From NCBI GenBank assembly GCA_029251165.1, contig JAQXDW010000023.1, positions 1 to 64,000 on the forward strand: a stretch of DNA of 64,000 nucleotides, given 5' to 3'. Shown here one piece after another: positions 26,639 through 34,872 of the stretch. A model generated the notes under the pieces. That model did not search any database. It was not told where the DNA came from and was given only the letters and a program-made list of their open reading frames with translations. A program made the position numbers and the translations under genes. Every line of letters starts with the position of its first letter. Position 1 is the first letter of the stretch. This DNA is from Myxococcota bacterium (lineage in GTDB: Bacteria > Myxococcota_A > UBA796).

Positions 26639-27451
26639 TCAGCGTGCCCAGGTCACCCGAGGCATGTCGACCAGACCATTCTCCGGCAGGCCTGCGCCGC
26701 CAAACACGACCTCTCCGGGACCGGATGCCAGCAGGCTTCGCGCGAACAGCAGGACCGCAGAGGAAGAGACCGGCAGGGTGACCGAGATGCACACCTTCTG
26801 TGGCCGATGCTCTTGGATCATCTCCAGCAGTGCATCGATCGGAGTGTTCGCGCCGAGGAACAGCACCCGATACCCGCTCAGTGCCATCTTCACGGACACT
26901 CCGAGCAGGGGAATGTCGTGGGGGTCGCCAGGGTAGACCGCACAGAGGACACGCGGACCGTGCTCGGGGCCATGGCCGAGGCTGAGCAGCATCGCAGTGA
27001 TCTTCTCACGGCAGAAGTTGCTGATAAAGTGCTCTTGCGCCACGCTCAGACGCCCATTTGCCCACTGCTGGCCGACCTCTTCCAGGAGCGGGAAGTACAA
27101 GGCGTCCAGCTGCCGGTTGTAGGACAGGCTAATGCCACGCATGATCAGCTGTGTTGCGCGCTCGCGGTCGATCTGAAGAAGTGCTTCCAGCACCTGATCG
27201 CGAACCTCGAGGATAGAGTCTGGGGCATCCGGCTCGGGCTGATCCAGCAACGAGAGGGCCTCGCTGAGCCGATGCCCGTTGTCGAGAAGATTTTTGAGCG
27301 CCCGAAGACGGCCAAGATCAGACTCGGAGTACTCTCGATATCCATTCGCAAGCCTTGCCGGCTGCACCACGCTGTGACGCCGCTCCCAAGCCAGGAGGGT
27401 ATTGCGGGGGATTCCGAGCATTGAAGCAATGGTCTTTATCTGATAGCCCAT
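26639..27451 (-). CDS. carH: CarH/CarA-type MerR regulator with B12-binding domain
   Basis: 270 residues. A MerR helix-turn-helix (YQIKTIASMLGIPRNTLLAWERR, written in parts: start YQIKTIASMLG) occupies residues 3-70. A four-helix and Rossmann B12 module follows. The light-sensing Wx9EH motif is present (W130, E140, H141) and an axial-ligand His sits in GDPHD (H178), so adenosylcobalamin binding and green/blue light sensing are expected. In the dark CarH represses crt genes; light breaks the Co-C bond and releases DNA. Its -35 (TTGCAA, 27479-27484) and -10 (TAATTA, 27457-27462, 5 bases before ATG) overlap the crt-like operator elements, so autoregulation is likely. Confidence 0.9.
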   Translation of the reverse strand: MGYQIKTIASMLGIPRNTLLAWERRHSVVQPARLANGYREYSESDLGRLRALKNLLDNGHRLSEALSLLDQPEPDAPDSILEVRDQVLEALLQIDRERATQLIMRGISLSYNRQLDALYFPLLEEVGQQWANGRLSVAQEHFISNFCREKITAMLLSLGHGPEHGPRVLCAVYPGDPHDIPLLGVSVKMALSGYRVLFLGANTPIDALLEMIQEHRPQKVCISVTLPVSSSAVLLFARSLLASGPGEVVFGGAGLPENGLVDMPRVTWAR

Positions 27452-27456
27452 GCCTT

Positions 27457-27499
27457 TAATTAGCTGTGTTCAAAGTATTTGCAAGTGTGTCTGCAAACA
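27457..27499. promoter_or_regulatory. carH promoter and operator-like elements
   Basis: TGTTCAAAGTAT (27467-27478) and TGTCTGCAAACA (27488-27499) each match, 11 of 12 bases, the elements at 21370 and 21400 between the divergent crt operons. For carH (leftward) -35 TTGCAA, 16-base spacer and -10 TAATTA fit here. The elements also lie upstream of the rightward ABC operon, which begins at 27544 behind TAGTCT (27531-27536). Confidence 0.6.
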
Positions 27500-27543
27500 T
27501 ACCTGAAAGCATAATTTCCATTCTCTGAGATAGTCTCGTGATC

Positions 27544-28050
27544 GTGCTCTTATTCCTCTCCTGTTTCTTAGTAAGCAACCGTCAAAATGACGCTTTGATA
27601 TCGTCATTTACTACGATTCATGAACCGATATACCGCGCCTATTCGCTGAGTAGTGATCCAGACGCTCTGCATAAACTTCTCGCGGGTCGGTTTCTGGGTG
27701 AGGCACTGACTCGCGAGTACATTGAGCATTCTCTGGCATTGCAGCGACTCACAGAGCAGGAAACGAGCATCGATATCGCGACGGTTCGCTATCGCAGCGT
27801 CGAGGTTATCTCCCATTGGAAGGGTCAGGCACGGCTTGCGGCAGACTGGACGGTGGAGGGGACGATCACCCACCGGGGCCACAGCCACACTCGAACCAAT
27901 CGCTACGCTGCGGTCTACACCGTTACCGAGACTGCGGACGGACTGCGAATCATAGACACTCGGCTGAAGAATCTTGAGCGGCTGTCTGGTCGCCTCTCGA
28001 CAGGAGAGCGCGGCGGTCTCACTCCGCTTCAGCTGCTGGAGGAGCCATGA
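27544..28050 (+). CDS. Putative lipoprotein at the head of an ABC transporter operon
   Basis: 168 residues and not recognised. The N-terminus MLLFLSC would be an extremely short lipoprotein signal. The rest looks like a small alpha+beta NTF2-like domain (RFLGEALTREYIEHSL; ARLAADWTVEGTI; RYAAVYTVTETADGLRIIDTRL). GTG 27544 is chosen because TAGTCT is exactly 7 bases before it; GTG 27538 is two codons upstream. The stop overlaps the ATPase start (ATGA), so it belongs to the transporter operon, perhaps as an accessory periplasmic subunit. Confidence 0.65.
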   Translation: MLLFLSCFLVSNRQNDALISSFTTIHEPIYRAYSLSSDPDALHKLLAGRFLGEALTREYIEHSLALQRLTEQETSIDIATVRYRSVEVISHWKGQARLAADWTVEGTITHRGHSHTRTNRYAAVYTVTETADGLRIIDTRLKNLERLSGRLSTGERGGLTPLQLLEEP

Positions 28051-28712
28051 GCACAGTCATTGAGACCGACGGGTTGATGCTCACGCGCGGGGCGTTCTCG
28101 CTGCGCCTGCCAAGCTGGCGGGTGATGTCCGGGCAGCGGATCGCGCTGCATGGCCCGTCGGGCTGCGGGAAGTCTACCCTTCTCCAGCTGATCAGCGGCC
28201 AGCTGAGCCCGACCTCGGGACGGCTCATGGTTGACGGGCACGCACTCTCCGAGCTGCCTCTGGTTCAGCGCCGAGACTGGCGCGCGCGTCGCATCGGGTT
28301 CATCTTCCAGGACTTTCCCCTCATCGATCACCTCTCCGCGATCGACAACGTGCTGCTGCCCTATCGCATCAGCCGTGCGCTGAGGCTGACTGGGGAGGCT
28401 CGTCGGCGGGCGGGTGAGCTGCTGGATCGTCTCGGACTTGTTCGCCATCACCACACCCTCCCCGGCAGCCTCTCGCAGGGGGAGCGGCAGCGGGTGGCGA
28501 TCGCTCGGGCGCTGGTGACCCAGCCGGGGCTGTTGCTGGCTGACGAGCCCACTGCGGGTCTCGATCCTGCACAGAGCATGGCGGTGCTGGAGCTGCTGTG
28601 GCATCTGTCGGAGGAGCGGGGGCTGACGCTGCTGATGGTCACGCACTCTCCGGTGCTGCTGGCACGGTTCTCCGACCGGCTCGACGTCTCGACCTGCTCG
28701 GAGGGAGCATGA
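28047..28712 (+). CDS. ABC transporter ATP-binding protein (LolD/MacB type)
   Basis: 221 residues. Walker A GPSGCGKSTLL, Q-loop in FIFQDFPLIDHL, signature LSQGERQRVAIARAL, Walker B LLLADEPTAGLD and the switch His in MVTHSP are all intact. Sequence and length match the LolD/MacB/FtsE class that works with FtsX-like permeases. It is coupled by ATGA overlaps to the lipoprotein before and the permease after. Confidence 0.93.
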   Translation: MSTVIETDGLMLTRGAFSLRLPSWRVMSGQRIALHGPSGCGKSTLLQLISGQLSPTSGRLMVDGHALSELPLVQRRDWRARRIGFIFQDFPLIDHLSAIDNVLLPYRISRALRLTGEARRRAGELLDRLGLVRHHHTLPGSLSQGERQRVAIARALVTQPGLLLADEPTAGLDPAQSMAVLELLWHLSEERGLTLLMVTHSPVLLARFSDRLDVSTCSEGA

Positions 28713-29860
28713 GGGATGCCTTCTTTCTCGCGCTTCGCTACCTCTCCGCAGCCCCGGGGCAGACCACAGTGCTGATCACGGGGATTGCGGTCGCGCTGTT
28801 CTTGCCGCTGTTCACCATACTGGGAACGGAGAAGCTGGAGGATGCCCTGCTCCAGCGTGCGCAGGACACTCCGGTCCTCGTCGGCGCACCCGGCAACGAG
28901 TTCGACCTCACGCTCTCCGCCTTGTACTTCTCCAGCCGCCCTCGGCAGACCATTCCCTACGCCGCACGACGTGATGCCGGACGCTATGGCGTTGCGGTGC
29001 CGCTGCACGTCGCGAGCACGGTCTCTGGATCGCCGCTCGTCGCGACGGACCTGGAGTACCTCCGCCAGCGCAGTCTCACCCTTTCAGAAGGTCGAACGCC
29101 GGCCTTGCTGGGCGAGGTGGTGGCCGGTTCCGCGGTCGCAGAGGCATTCCAGATCTCGCCGGGCGACACCATCCGCTCCGACCTCACCAACCTCTACAAC
29201 CTCGCCGGAGCCTACCCTGCGCTGCTCACCGTCGTCGGCCTCCTGGAGCCCTCGGGCAGCCCGGATGACTCGGCCTTCTTCGCTGATGTCAAGACCGGCT
29301 GGCTGCTGGAGGGGCGGCTGCATGGGCACGATGCGATCACAGAGGAGACGGCGCTGGATCCGGAGGCTGCCGGCAACCTCGAGGCCACTGCTGCCCTGCT
29401 GCTGTTCTCCGAGCTGACTGAGGAGAATCGGACTCAGTTTCACGTCCACGGCGATCTCGATGACCTCCCGGTCAGCGCTGTGCTTGTCTTCCCGCGCTCC
29501 ATCCGGCGCCATGATCAGCTCTTGGGTGACTATGCGCTGAGGGATGACCTCCAGGCGGTTCGTCCGTCGATGGTCATCGACCGAATTCTGGGGGTTGTGC
29601 TCCAGCTGCGGTCGGGACTGTCGCTGTACATGGCGGTGGTCGGAGGCTCCACGGCGGCGTTCCTCGGACTCGTGGTCTCTCTGTCGATGCGCCTTCGCCG
29701 CTCGGAGCTCACGCTGATGCGCCGGATCGGCTGCAGTCGCTGGGCGATCCCGTCGATGATCGCGGCGGAGCTGTCGGTGGTCCTGCTGGTCGCTGTGTTG
29801 CTGGCTGTCGGGCTGACGGCTGCTGCGCTGCTGGGGCTGTCGGCGGTGCTGTTACCCTAA
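28709..29860 (+). CDS. FtsX/MacB-like ABC permease
   Basis: 383 residues. One N-terminal membrane helix (TVLITGIAVALFLPLFTIL), a periplasmic domain of ~250 residues, and only two clear C-terminal helices with RIGCSRWAIPSMIAAELSVVLL, the typical FtsX coupling region. MacB-type permeases usually have four helices, so the expected arrangement is slightly reduced. Such permeases act in lipoprotein release, mechanotransmission or export, not classical solute import. The following gene encodes a metal-binding ZnuA-like lipoprotein, which is an unusual partner. Confidence 0.85.
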   Translation: MRDAFFLALRYLSAAPGQTTVLITGIAVALFLPLFTILGTEKLEDALLQRAQDTPVLVGAPGNEFDLTLSALYFSSRPRQTIPYAARRDAGRYGVAVPLHVASTVSGSPLVATDLEYLRQRSLTLSEGRTPALLGEVVAGSAVAEAFQISPGDTIRSDLTNLYNLAGAYPALLTVVGLLEPSGSPDDSAFFADVKTGWLLEGRLHGHDAITEETALDPEAAGNLEATAALLLFSELTEENRTQFHVHGDLDDLPVSAVLVFPRSIRRHDQLLGDYALRDDLQAVRPSMVIDRILGVVLQLRSGLSLYMAVVGGSTAAFLGLVVSLSMRLRRSELTLMRRIGCSRWAIPSMIAAELSVVLLVAVLLAVGLTAAALLGLSAVLLP

Positions 29861-29864
29861 GGGC

Positions 29865-30707
29865 ATGCTCGCACTCCTCCTCGCATGCGCCAGCCAGCAG
29901 CCCGCCGAGGTCTACACAGCGCCGACCATCGTCGCGACCAGCTTCCCGGCCTGGTACCTTGCGGATCGTCTCACAGATGTCGAGGTTCGCTGTATCCTTC
30001 CCCCGGGGCAAGACCCGCAGGCCTGGCAGCCCGATGGGGCGCTGATCGCAAGCCTCTCGGCGGCTGACCTCATCGTCTCCAGCGGAGCCGGCTTTGAGGC
30101 CTGGATGTCGACCGCCGCGCTGCCGGAGAGCCGGGTGGTTGATCTCTCCGCAGGGCTGGAGCTGATCCGCCTGGAGGCCACCACCCACTCCCATGGCATT
30201 GGTGGGGCTCACAGCCACGATGGCGTCGATCCGCACGCCTGGCTCGATCCGGCAAGCTACCGGGTGCAGGCTGAGGCCCTGGCGGCAGTGCTCACAGAGC
30301 GCGGCCTCACGGTCGTTGAGCTTCCCGAACTCCTGGCGCAGCTCGATGGGCTGGATGCCGCCTACGCAGAACACCTCTCCGATCCTCGACTGCCAGTGCT
30401 GCTCGCCAATCATCCGGCCTACGGCTACCTCGCCCGACGCCACGCGCTCACGATTCCCTCGCTCGATCTCGATCCGCAGGGCCTCTCTGGCGCTGCACCG
30501 ACCGTGCCTGAGGGTGCCGTGCTGCTGTGGGAGGAGCCGCCCAGCGACGTCGTCGTGGCCGCGATTCCCGCACGACATGTCGTGCTTGATCCCTTGGAGC
30601 AGCCCCCTGTCGGTGGGGCCTATGACTACATCGCGCAGTCCCAGGTCAACATCACTCGGCTCGCGGAACTTCTCGCCGAAGCCGCAGACGGTGACCATAG
30701 TCCTTAG
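29865..30707 (+). CDS. ZnuA-like zinc/manganese-binding lipoprotein
   Basis: 280 residues. A very short signal MLALLLAC ends in a lipobox Cys. The A-I type metal-binding fold is indicated by IVATSFPAWYLADRL, ADLIVSSGAGFEAWM, a His-rich loop (HSHGIGGAHSHDG) and VDPHAWLDPASY. A later LLANHPAYGYLARRH supplies another His. In ZnuABC these proteins deliver zinc to a ZnuB permease, but no ZnuB is here. TACCCT lies 6 bases before the ATG, so a separate internal promoter is possible. The C-terminal half is shorter than in standard ZnuA. Confidence 0.85.
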   Translation: MLALLLACASQQPAEVYTAPTIVATSFPAWYLADRLTDVEVRCILPPGQDPQAWQPDGALIASLSAADLIVSSGAGFEAWMSTAALPESRVVDLSAGLELIRLEATTHSHGIGGAHSHDGVDPHAWLDPASYRVQAEALAAVLTERGLTVVELPELLAQLDGLDAAYAEHLSDPRLPVLLANHPAYGYLARRHALTIPSLDLDPQGLSGAAPTVPEGAVLLWEEPPSDVVVAAIPARHVVLDPLEQPPVGGAYDYIAQSQVNITRLAELLAEAADGDHSP

Positions 30708-30737
30708 CAGGAATGATCCCTGCGGTGTCCGGGTCAT

Positions 30738-31727
30738 GTGCTGCAAACCAACCCCACGGAGGATGCTCTGACCGGTCCACGATTCAAGGAGATCTCTCCG
30801 CTGACCTGGGAGCACCCCGCGGATGCTGTTGCCCTCAAGGCGCTGCGCTCTCTTCCAGGGCTCGATGTCCTCATCAGCCGAACCATCGGCCGGCTCAACG
30901 AAGCCAACATGAAGCACCGGATGACCCGTGGACGCAAGCCGGCCACCCGGAAGAGCCATCCTCGCTTGTTTCGCCTCTATGAAGACATCCTCGCCACCTT
31001 CGACATCACCGAGGAGTGGCCGCTGTATGTGGTTCCGATGGGTGGGGTCAATGCCGGGGCGGTGGGCATGGAGTCGCCGTTCCTCATCCTCAGCGAGGAG
31101 GCCGCGCTGCTGGCCGATGCCGATATCCGGGTGATCATTGCCCACGAGGTCGGCCACGTGCTCTCCGGTCACGTCCTGTACCGAACGATGATGCGCCTGC
31201 TGCTCAATGTCTCCTGGATGGCGCTCTCTGGAGCCGTGGGCTTTCCGCTGGTCATCGCTACGTTGATGGCGATGGTCGAGTGGGAGCGCAAGAGCGAGCT
31301 GTCGGCGGACCGGGCCAGCGCACTGGCGATGGGTGGATCTGCTGAGGTCCGCAGCGTACTGGAGCGTCTGAACACAGGTCACGATCCCATCCTCATGTCG
31401 CAGATCGAGAAGCTCAAGCTCAACCTCTCCGACGAGACCCGCCAGAAGATCACGGGAGCCCTGGAGGCTTTGGAGAAGCTGATCACCAAGCATCCGCCCA
31501 TCGAGGATCGCATCGCGGCGGTCGAAGAGTGGACCGCCAGCGCGGAATTCGCGGCGATCATGGCTGGAGACTATCCTCGGAGTGGTGCTGAGAATCCATG
31601 GGGAAACACCGGCTTTTACCGGCTCAAGCATGGCGCGAAGAAGCTCTCCTCTGTCGGGATAAATCTTTCGACAAAGGCTGGGAATGGGTTGATTTGGCTG
31701 CGAAGAAGGGCCGGATTGGATACCTGA
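30738..31727 (+). CDS. M48-family zinc metalloprotease
   Basis: 329 residues. The zinc site HEVGH with Glu downstream in SELSADRASA and a hydrophobic hairpin between them (LLNVSWMALSGAVGFPLVIA) is the HtpX/Ste24-like arrangement. C-terminal HPPIEDRIAAVEEW is also typical of M48 proteins. No N-terminal signal is present; the protein would be anchored by the central helices. GTG 30738 is the longest start; a GGAGG with no in-frame ATG lies just after, so the true start may be a few codons downstream. Confidence 0.85.
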   Translation: MLQTNPTEDALTGPRFKEISPLTWEHPADAVALKALRSLPGLDVLISRTIGRLNEANMKHRMTRGRKPATRKSHPRLFRLYEDILATFDITEEWPLYVVPMGGVNAGAVGMESPFLILSEEAALLADADIRVIIAHEVGHVLSGHVLYRTMMRLLLNVSWMALSGAVGFPLVIATLMAMVEWERKSELSADRASALAMGGSAEVRSVLERLNTGHDPILMSQIEKLKLNLSDETRQKITGALEALEKLITKHPPIEDRIAAVEEWTASAEFAAIMAGDYPRSGAENPWGNTGFYRLKHGAKKLSSVGINLSTKAGNGLIWLRRRAGLDT

Positions 31728-31731
31728 TTTT

Positions 31732-32643
31732 GTGAACTGGTTTGCATTCATCACCCTCGGGGCAGTCATTGGCTTTTTGACCGGCCGAGAGCTCTCCGTG
31801 CGCCGTCGGACTCGGAAGCTCGAGGCGCGGCTGCATAGCGTCGAGGGGGATCATCTCCGCGCCCTGGCTGACCTCAAGGCTGCTCGAATCGATCGCGACT
31901 ACTACCACCAGCGATTCGAGCAGTCCCTCCTTGATATCTCGCGGATCGAAGCCGATCGCGCAGCCTATCGTTCGGTCGCGGAGTCTCACGAGCTTTCCTG
32001 GCCTGAGGCCCCGCCGCAGCCTTCGCAGACCACCACCCCGGTCTGGCGAAATCGCCGCTACGCCCACCACCCCACCAGCAACCTCTCCGCGCTCGCGGCA
32101 GACCTCGCTCCCCACCTCGACCATGAGATATCTCTCACCCTTACGATCACTCCGCTGGGTGGCTGGGAGAGCCGGATCCGTGTGATTGGTCCCATCGAGT
32201 GGTCTGGCCCTGGTCGTCGTGTCCTCGAGGAGCTGCGCTGCATGCTCTTTGACGATGACACCCGTCTCATGGCGGTCATTGATGGAGAGAAGCGCTGGGT
32301 CGACATCGACTCTCCGCTTGTGTTTCAGGTCGATCTTGATCGGGTCGAGGTTGCACCGCCTGGCGTACACATCCACGAGGTCCAGGTGCTCCGGGTTGAG
32401 CACCAGATCGAGGAGCGAATCATCGAGCAGCCAGTGATCATTCAGGTTCCCCTGCATCGCCTCAACACGCCGACTCCAGAGGAGCGCATCGGGCTGACAA
32501 AGGAGGAGGTCATCGCCTTGTTTGATCAGCAGTTGGAGCGCAAGCTGTCAGAGTTTGGGATGCATCACGAGGAAGCGGACAAGGAGCGCACCCTGAGCAT
32601 GATCGCGCGTGGCGTTCGGATCGAGCGCGACAAGACCCTCTGA
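31732..32643 (+). CDS. Membrane-anchored protein of unknown function
   Basis: 303 residues and not recognised. A single N-terminal membrane segment (FAFITLGAVIGFLTG) is followed by a ~70-residue coiled coil (RRTRKLEARLHSVEGDHLR onward), a Pro-rich linker, a beta-rich domain and a charged helical C-terminus with EERIGLTKEEVIALFDQQLER. It lies 4 bases after the M48 gene on the same strand with a GTG start, so co-transcription is likely. No function is proposed. Confidence 0.7.
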   Translation: MNWFAFITLGAVIGFLTGRELSVRRRTRKLEARLHSVEGDHLRALADLKAARIDRDYYHQRFEQSLLDISRIEADRAAYRSVAESHELSWPEAPPQPSQTTTPVWRNRRYAHHPTSNLSALAADLAPHLDHEISLTLTITPLGGWESRIRVIGPIEWSGPGRRVLEELRCMLFDDDTRLMAVIDGEKRWVDIDSPLVFQVDLDRVEVAPPGVHIHEVQVLRVEHQIEERIIEQPVIIQVPLHRLNTPTPEERIGLTKEEVIALFDQQLERKLSEFGMHHEEADKERTLSMIARGVRIERDKTL

Positions 32644-32661
32644 GGGCGCCCCAAGGACGAC

Positions 32662-34557
32662 TTGCGGAGGGTTTACACCTTCCAGGCGGTGATCCGATAC
32701 GCTGAGTGTGTGCGCGGCTGGCTACGACATGAGGGCGACGAATATCCGGTAGATCTGGCTGATCTCGACGTCGAGGTTCGTCAGGGGTGCCTGCCTGCGT
32801 CCGCAGCGCTTCGCTACGATCCCTGGACCCGAGGTGAATTCCTCCGTCTGTGCGACATCCCCGAGCTCGCCGGTGCCTTTGACACGCCAGATGCCCGGTT
32901 CGCTGATCACCTCCGCATCCGTCGCTGGACCTGGCTGACTGCAGCGCTCACGGTGCTCATTGTCGTCGCAGCGCTGCTCCAGGTCACGCTGGCCTCTCTG
33001 GACATTCCGCAGGCATCCACTCTGCTGTCGTGGACCTTCGGGCAGTGGATGGTCGGCCTGGAGCCCACCTTGCTCGACGGACGCTGGTGGACGCCTTGGA
33101 CCGCCCAGCTCACCCACGCAGACCTCCTCCACGCCGTGTTCAACGCTCCGATCATCGCCTACTGTGGCTATCGGGTGGAGCAGGCTCTGGCCCCCAGCGG
33201 GACCCTCGCGGTCGTCTGTGCAGCAGTGCTCGGCGGTGCAGTGCTGATCATCGGCTTTGACTCCATCCCGGTCATCGGCTCCTCGATCATCGCCTACGGA
33301 CTGTGGGGGGCTCAGATTGCCATCGGGCTGCGCATGGGCGAGGCCATCCCGGCAGCGCTTCGCGGCCGCTACGGAATGGGCAACCTCATCTTCTTCGCGC
33401 CGCTGTACGCGGCGGGTCTCTTCAGCCCTGATGTCTCTCACCTCGGACACGCCGGCGGGCTGCTCGGCGGCGGACTGGTCGCGCTCTTCTTGTCTGCGGA
33501 GAGCATGGCACCGCTAGCGGAGCAGCAGCGATGGCGGCTGCGGGTGGTGTGCCTCTCCGGCTTGCTCGCCCTCTCTCCGGTGCTGCTGCTCGCGCTGGCG
33601 GCGAGGGTGCCCGCGCTGGCCTATGCGCCCTACCAGGAGGTCACCGTCTCCGATGCTGGAGTGAGCCTCTCCCTGCCCGTCCGCTTTGCAGAGCACCCGG
33701 TCTCGGTGGGCGGCGTGTCCGGGTGGCGAGCCAGCGTCAACGGCAGCGAGCCGATCTTCGCTGACCTCTTCCTCATGACCGATCAGTCCGCGACCTCTTC
33801 AGCCTGGCTCGCGGACTGGTGGGGGCGGCAGCTCGGCGGAACCGTCACCATCGCCGCCGCTCCTCAGCCCCTTCGAGCCGGCTGGATGGTCCACGCCTTG
33901 TCCGCTCACACCGAGGAGCATGGCGTCATTCGGATCATCGAGCACCAGCTGCAGCGCGGCCGCTGGCTGCTCCGCGCGGGGTACTACCTCCGTCCTCAGG
34001 CCTCTGCGGTCGCGGGGCGGGAGGCCCTCTACCAGCATGTCCTGACCACCATCGAGGTCCACGAGCCGCCGACCCTGCTCGCCAGCCTGGAGCGTCTGGA
34101 GCGCAACCCAACCTCACCCTCGATGCGCTACGACTATGCAAGCGAGCTGCACCGGCTCGGGCGGGTTTCAGAGGCGGACGCGGCCTACGGAGCCCTGGAT
34201 TCTCGAGAAGATGGCTGGCAGTGGGAGGCCGCACGCGCGCGACTCCAGCTCTGGCTGGAGTACCCCGACGTCGCCGGTCTGGAGCAGCGAGATTGGCTGC
34301 TGGGCTACCTCGACGAGGCGCCGGGGATCGACGCAACCCTCCACCGTCGCGGGCTTCAGTGGCTGGTGGCTCGTGGGGACTGCACCACGGCGCGCCGTCA
34401 GATCCACAGCCTCTCTGGCACACCCGGGTCGATCCAGACCGCTGAGCCGGAGCTCCTCTCAGAGCTGACGGACATCCTCACTCCCTGTCTGCCTGCCCCC
34501 GAGGATGGAGTGCTGGAGGGCGGAGAGGAGCGTGCTCTCCAGCCTGAGCACCACTGA
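32662..34557 (+). CDS. Rhomboid-family intramembrane protease with C-terminal extension
   Basis: 631 residues. A ~85-residue cytosolic N-terminal domain precedes the rhomboid core (residues ~90-290). WWTPWTAQLTHADLLHAVFN gives the L1 loop and the H157/N161 oxyanion residues, S208 in VIGSSIIAYG is the likely nucleophile, and H263 in SHLGHAGG completes the dyad. The usual GxSG is GSSI here. After the membrane core there is a soluble DUF-like beta domain (~340-480) and TPR-like helices at the end. The TTG start has AAGGA 5 bases upstream; GTG 32710 is an alternative. Confidence 0.85.
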   Translation: MRRVYTFQAVIRYAECVRGWLRHEGDEYPVDLADLDVEVRQGCLPASAALRYDPWTRGEFLRLCDIPELAGAFDTPDARFADHLRIRRWTWLTAALTVLIVVAALLQVTLASLDIPQASTLLSWTFGQWMVGLEPTLLDGRWWTPWTAQLTHADLLHAVFNAPIIAYCGYRVEQALAPSGTLAVVCAAVLGGAVLIIGFDSIPVIGSSIIAYGLWGAQIAIGLRMGEAIPAALRGRYGMGNLIFFAPLYAAGLFSPDVSHLGHAGGLLGGGLVALFLSAESMAPLAEQQRWRLRVVCLSGLLALSPVLLLALAARVPALAYAPYQEVTVSDAGVSLSLPVRFAEHPVSVGGVSGWRASVNGSEPIFADLFLMTDQSATSSAWLADWWGRQLGGTVTIAAAPQPLRAGWMVHALSAHTEEHGVIRIIEHQLQRGRWLLRAGYYLRPQASAVAGREALYQHVLTTIEVHEPPTLLASLERLERNPTSPSMRYDYASELHRLGRVSEADAAYGALDSREDGWQWEAARARLQLWLEYPDVAGLEQRDWLLGYLDEAPGIDATLHRRGLQWLVARGDCTTARRQIHSLSGTPGSIQTAEPELLSELTDILTPCLPAPEDGVLEGGEERALQPEHH

Positions 34558-34872
34558 GAGCAAACGCCTCAGGCGTGGAGAGGATCGCCGTCATCCCGCG
34601 CCCCATGACGCCTCGGGCCGTCTCATGCAGGGGCTCGCAGCGGGTGTGGCTGGGAAGGAGCGACGTCACGCATGGCGTCGTGTCTTGAGCGTGTGACTGC
34701 GGTGTCGTGATTGGGACAGCGATGCTTCGTGTCAGCGTAGACCGCTCACTGCAGCTAAACTTCTCTGCTTGGGGGTCTCCCTGAGGCGCTCCTGCCGCGG
34801 CTTGCCTGACTGTGACCAAGGGGGTTGCCTGAGCGTGTTCGTCTCGGGATCTTTCTTGCGTGCGGCGGGCGC
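34558..34872. other. Intergenic stretch without recognised gene
   Basis: A 315-base gap after the rhomboid gene. A perfect ACGCCT-C-AGGCGT palindrome lies near 34566. No promoter stands out. Short open frames here lack the codon pattern of neighbouring genes. Confidence 0.5.

Noticed and set aside
29709-31769. Long minus-strand open frame (686 codons) opposite the metal lipoprotein and M48 protease
   Set aside because: It is antisense to two genes with clear motifs; its translation is rich in Arg, His and Gln with no recognisable domain, as expected of a shadow frame in high-GC DNA.
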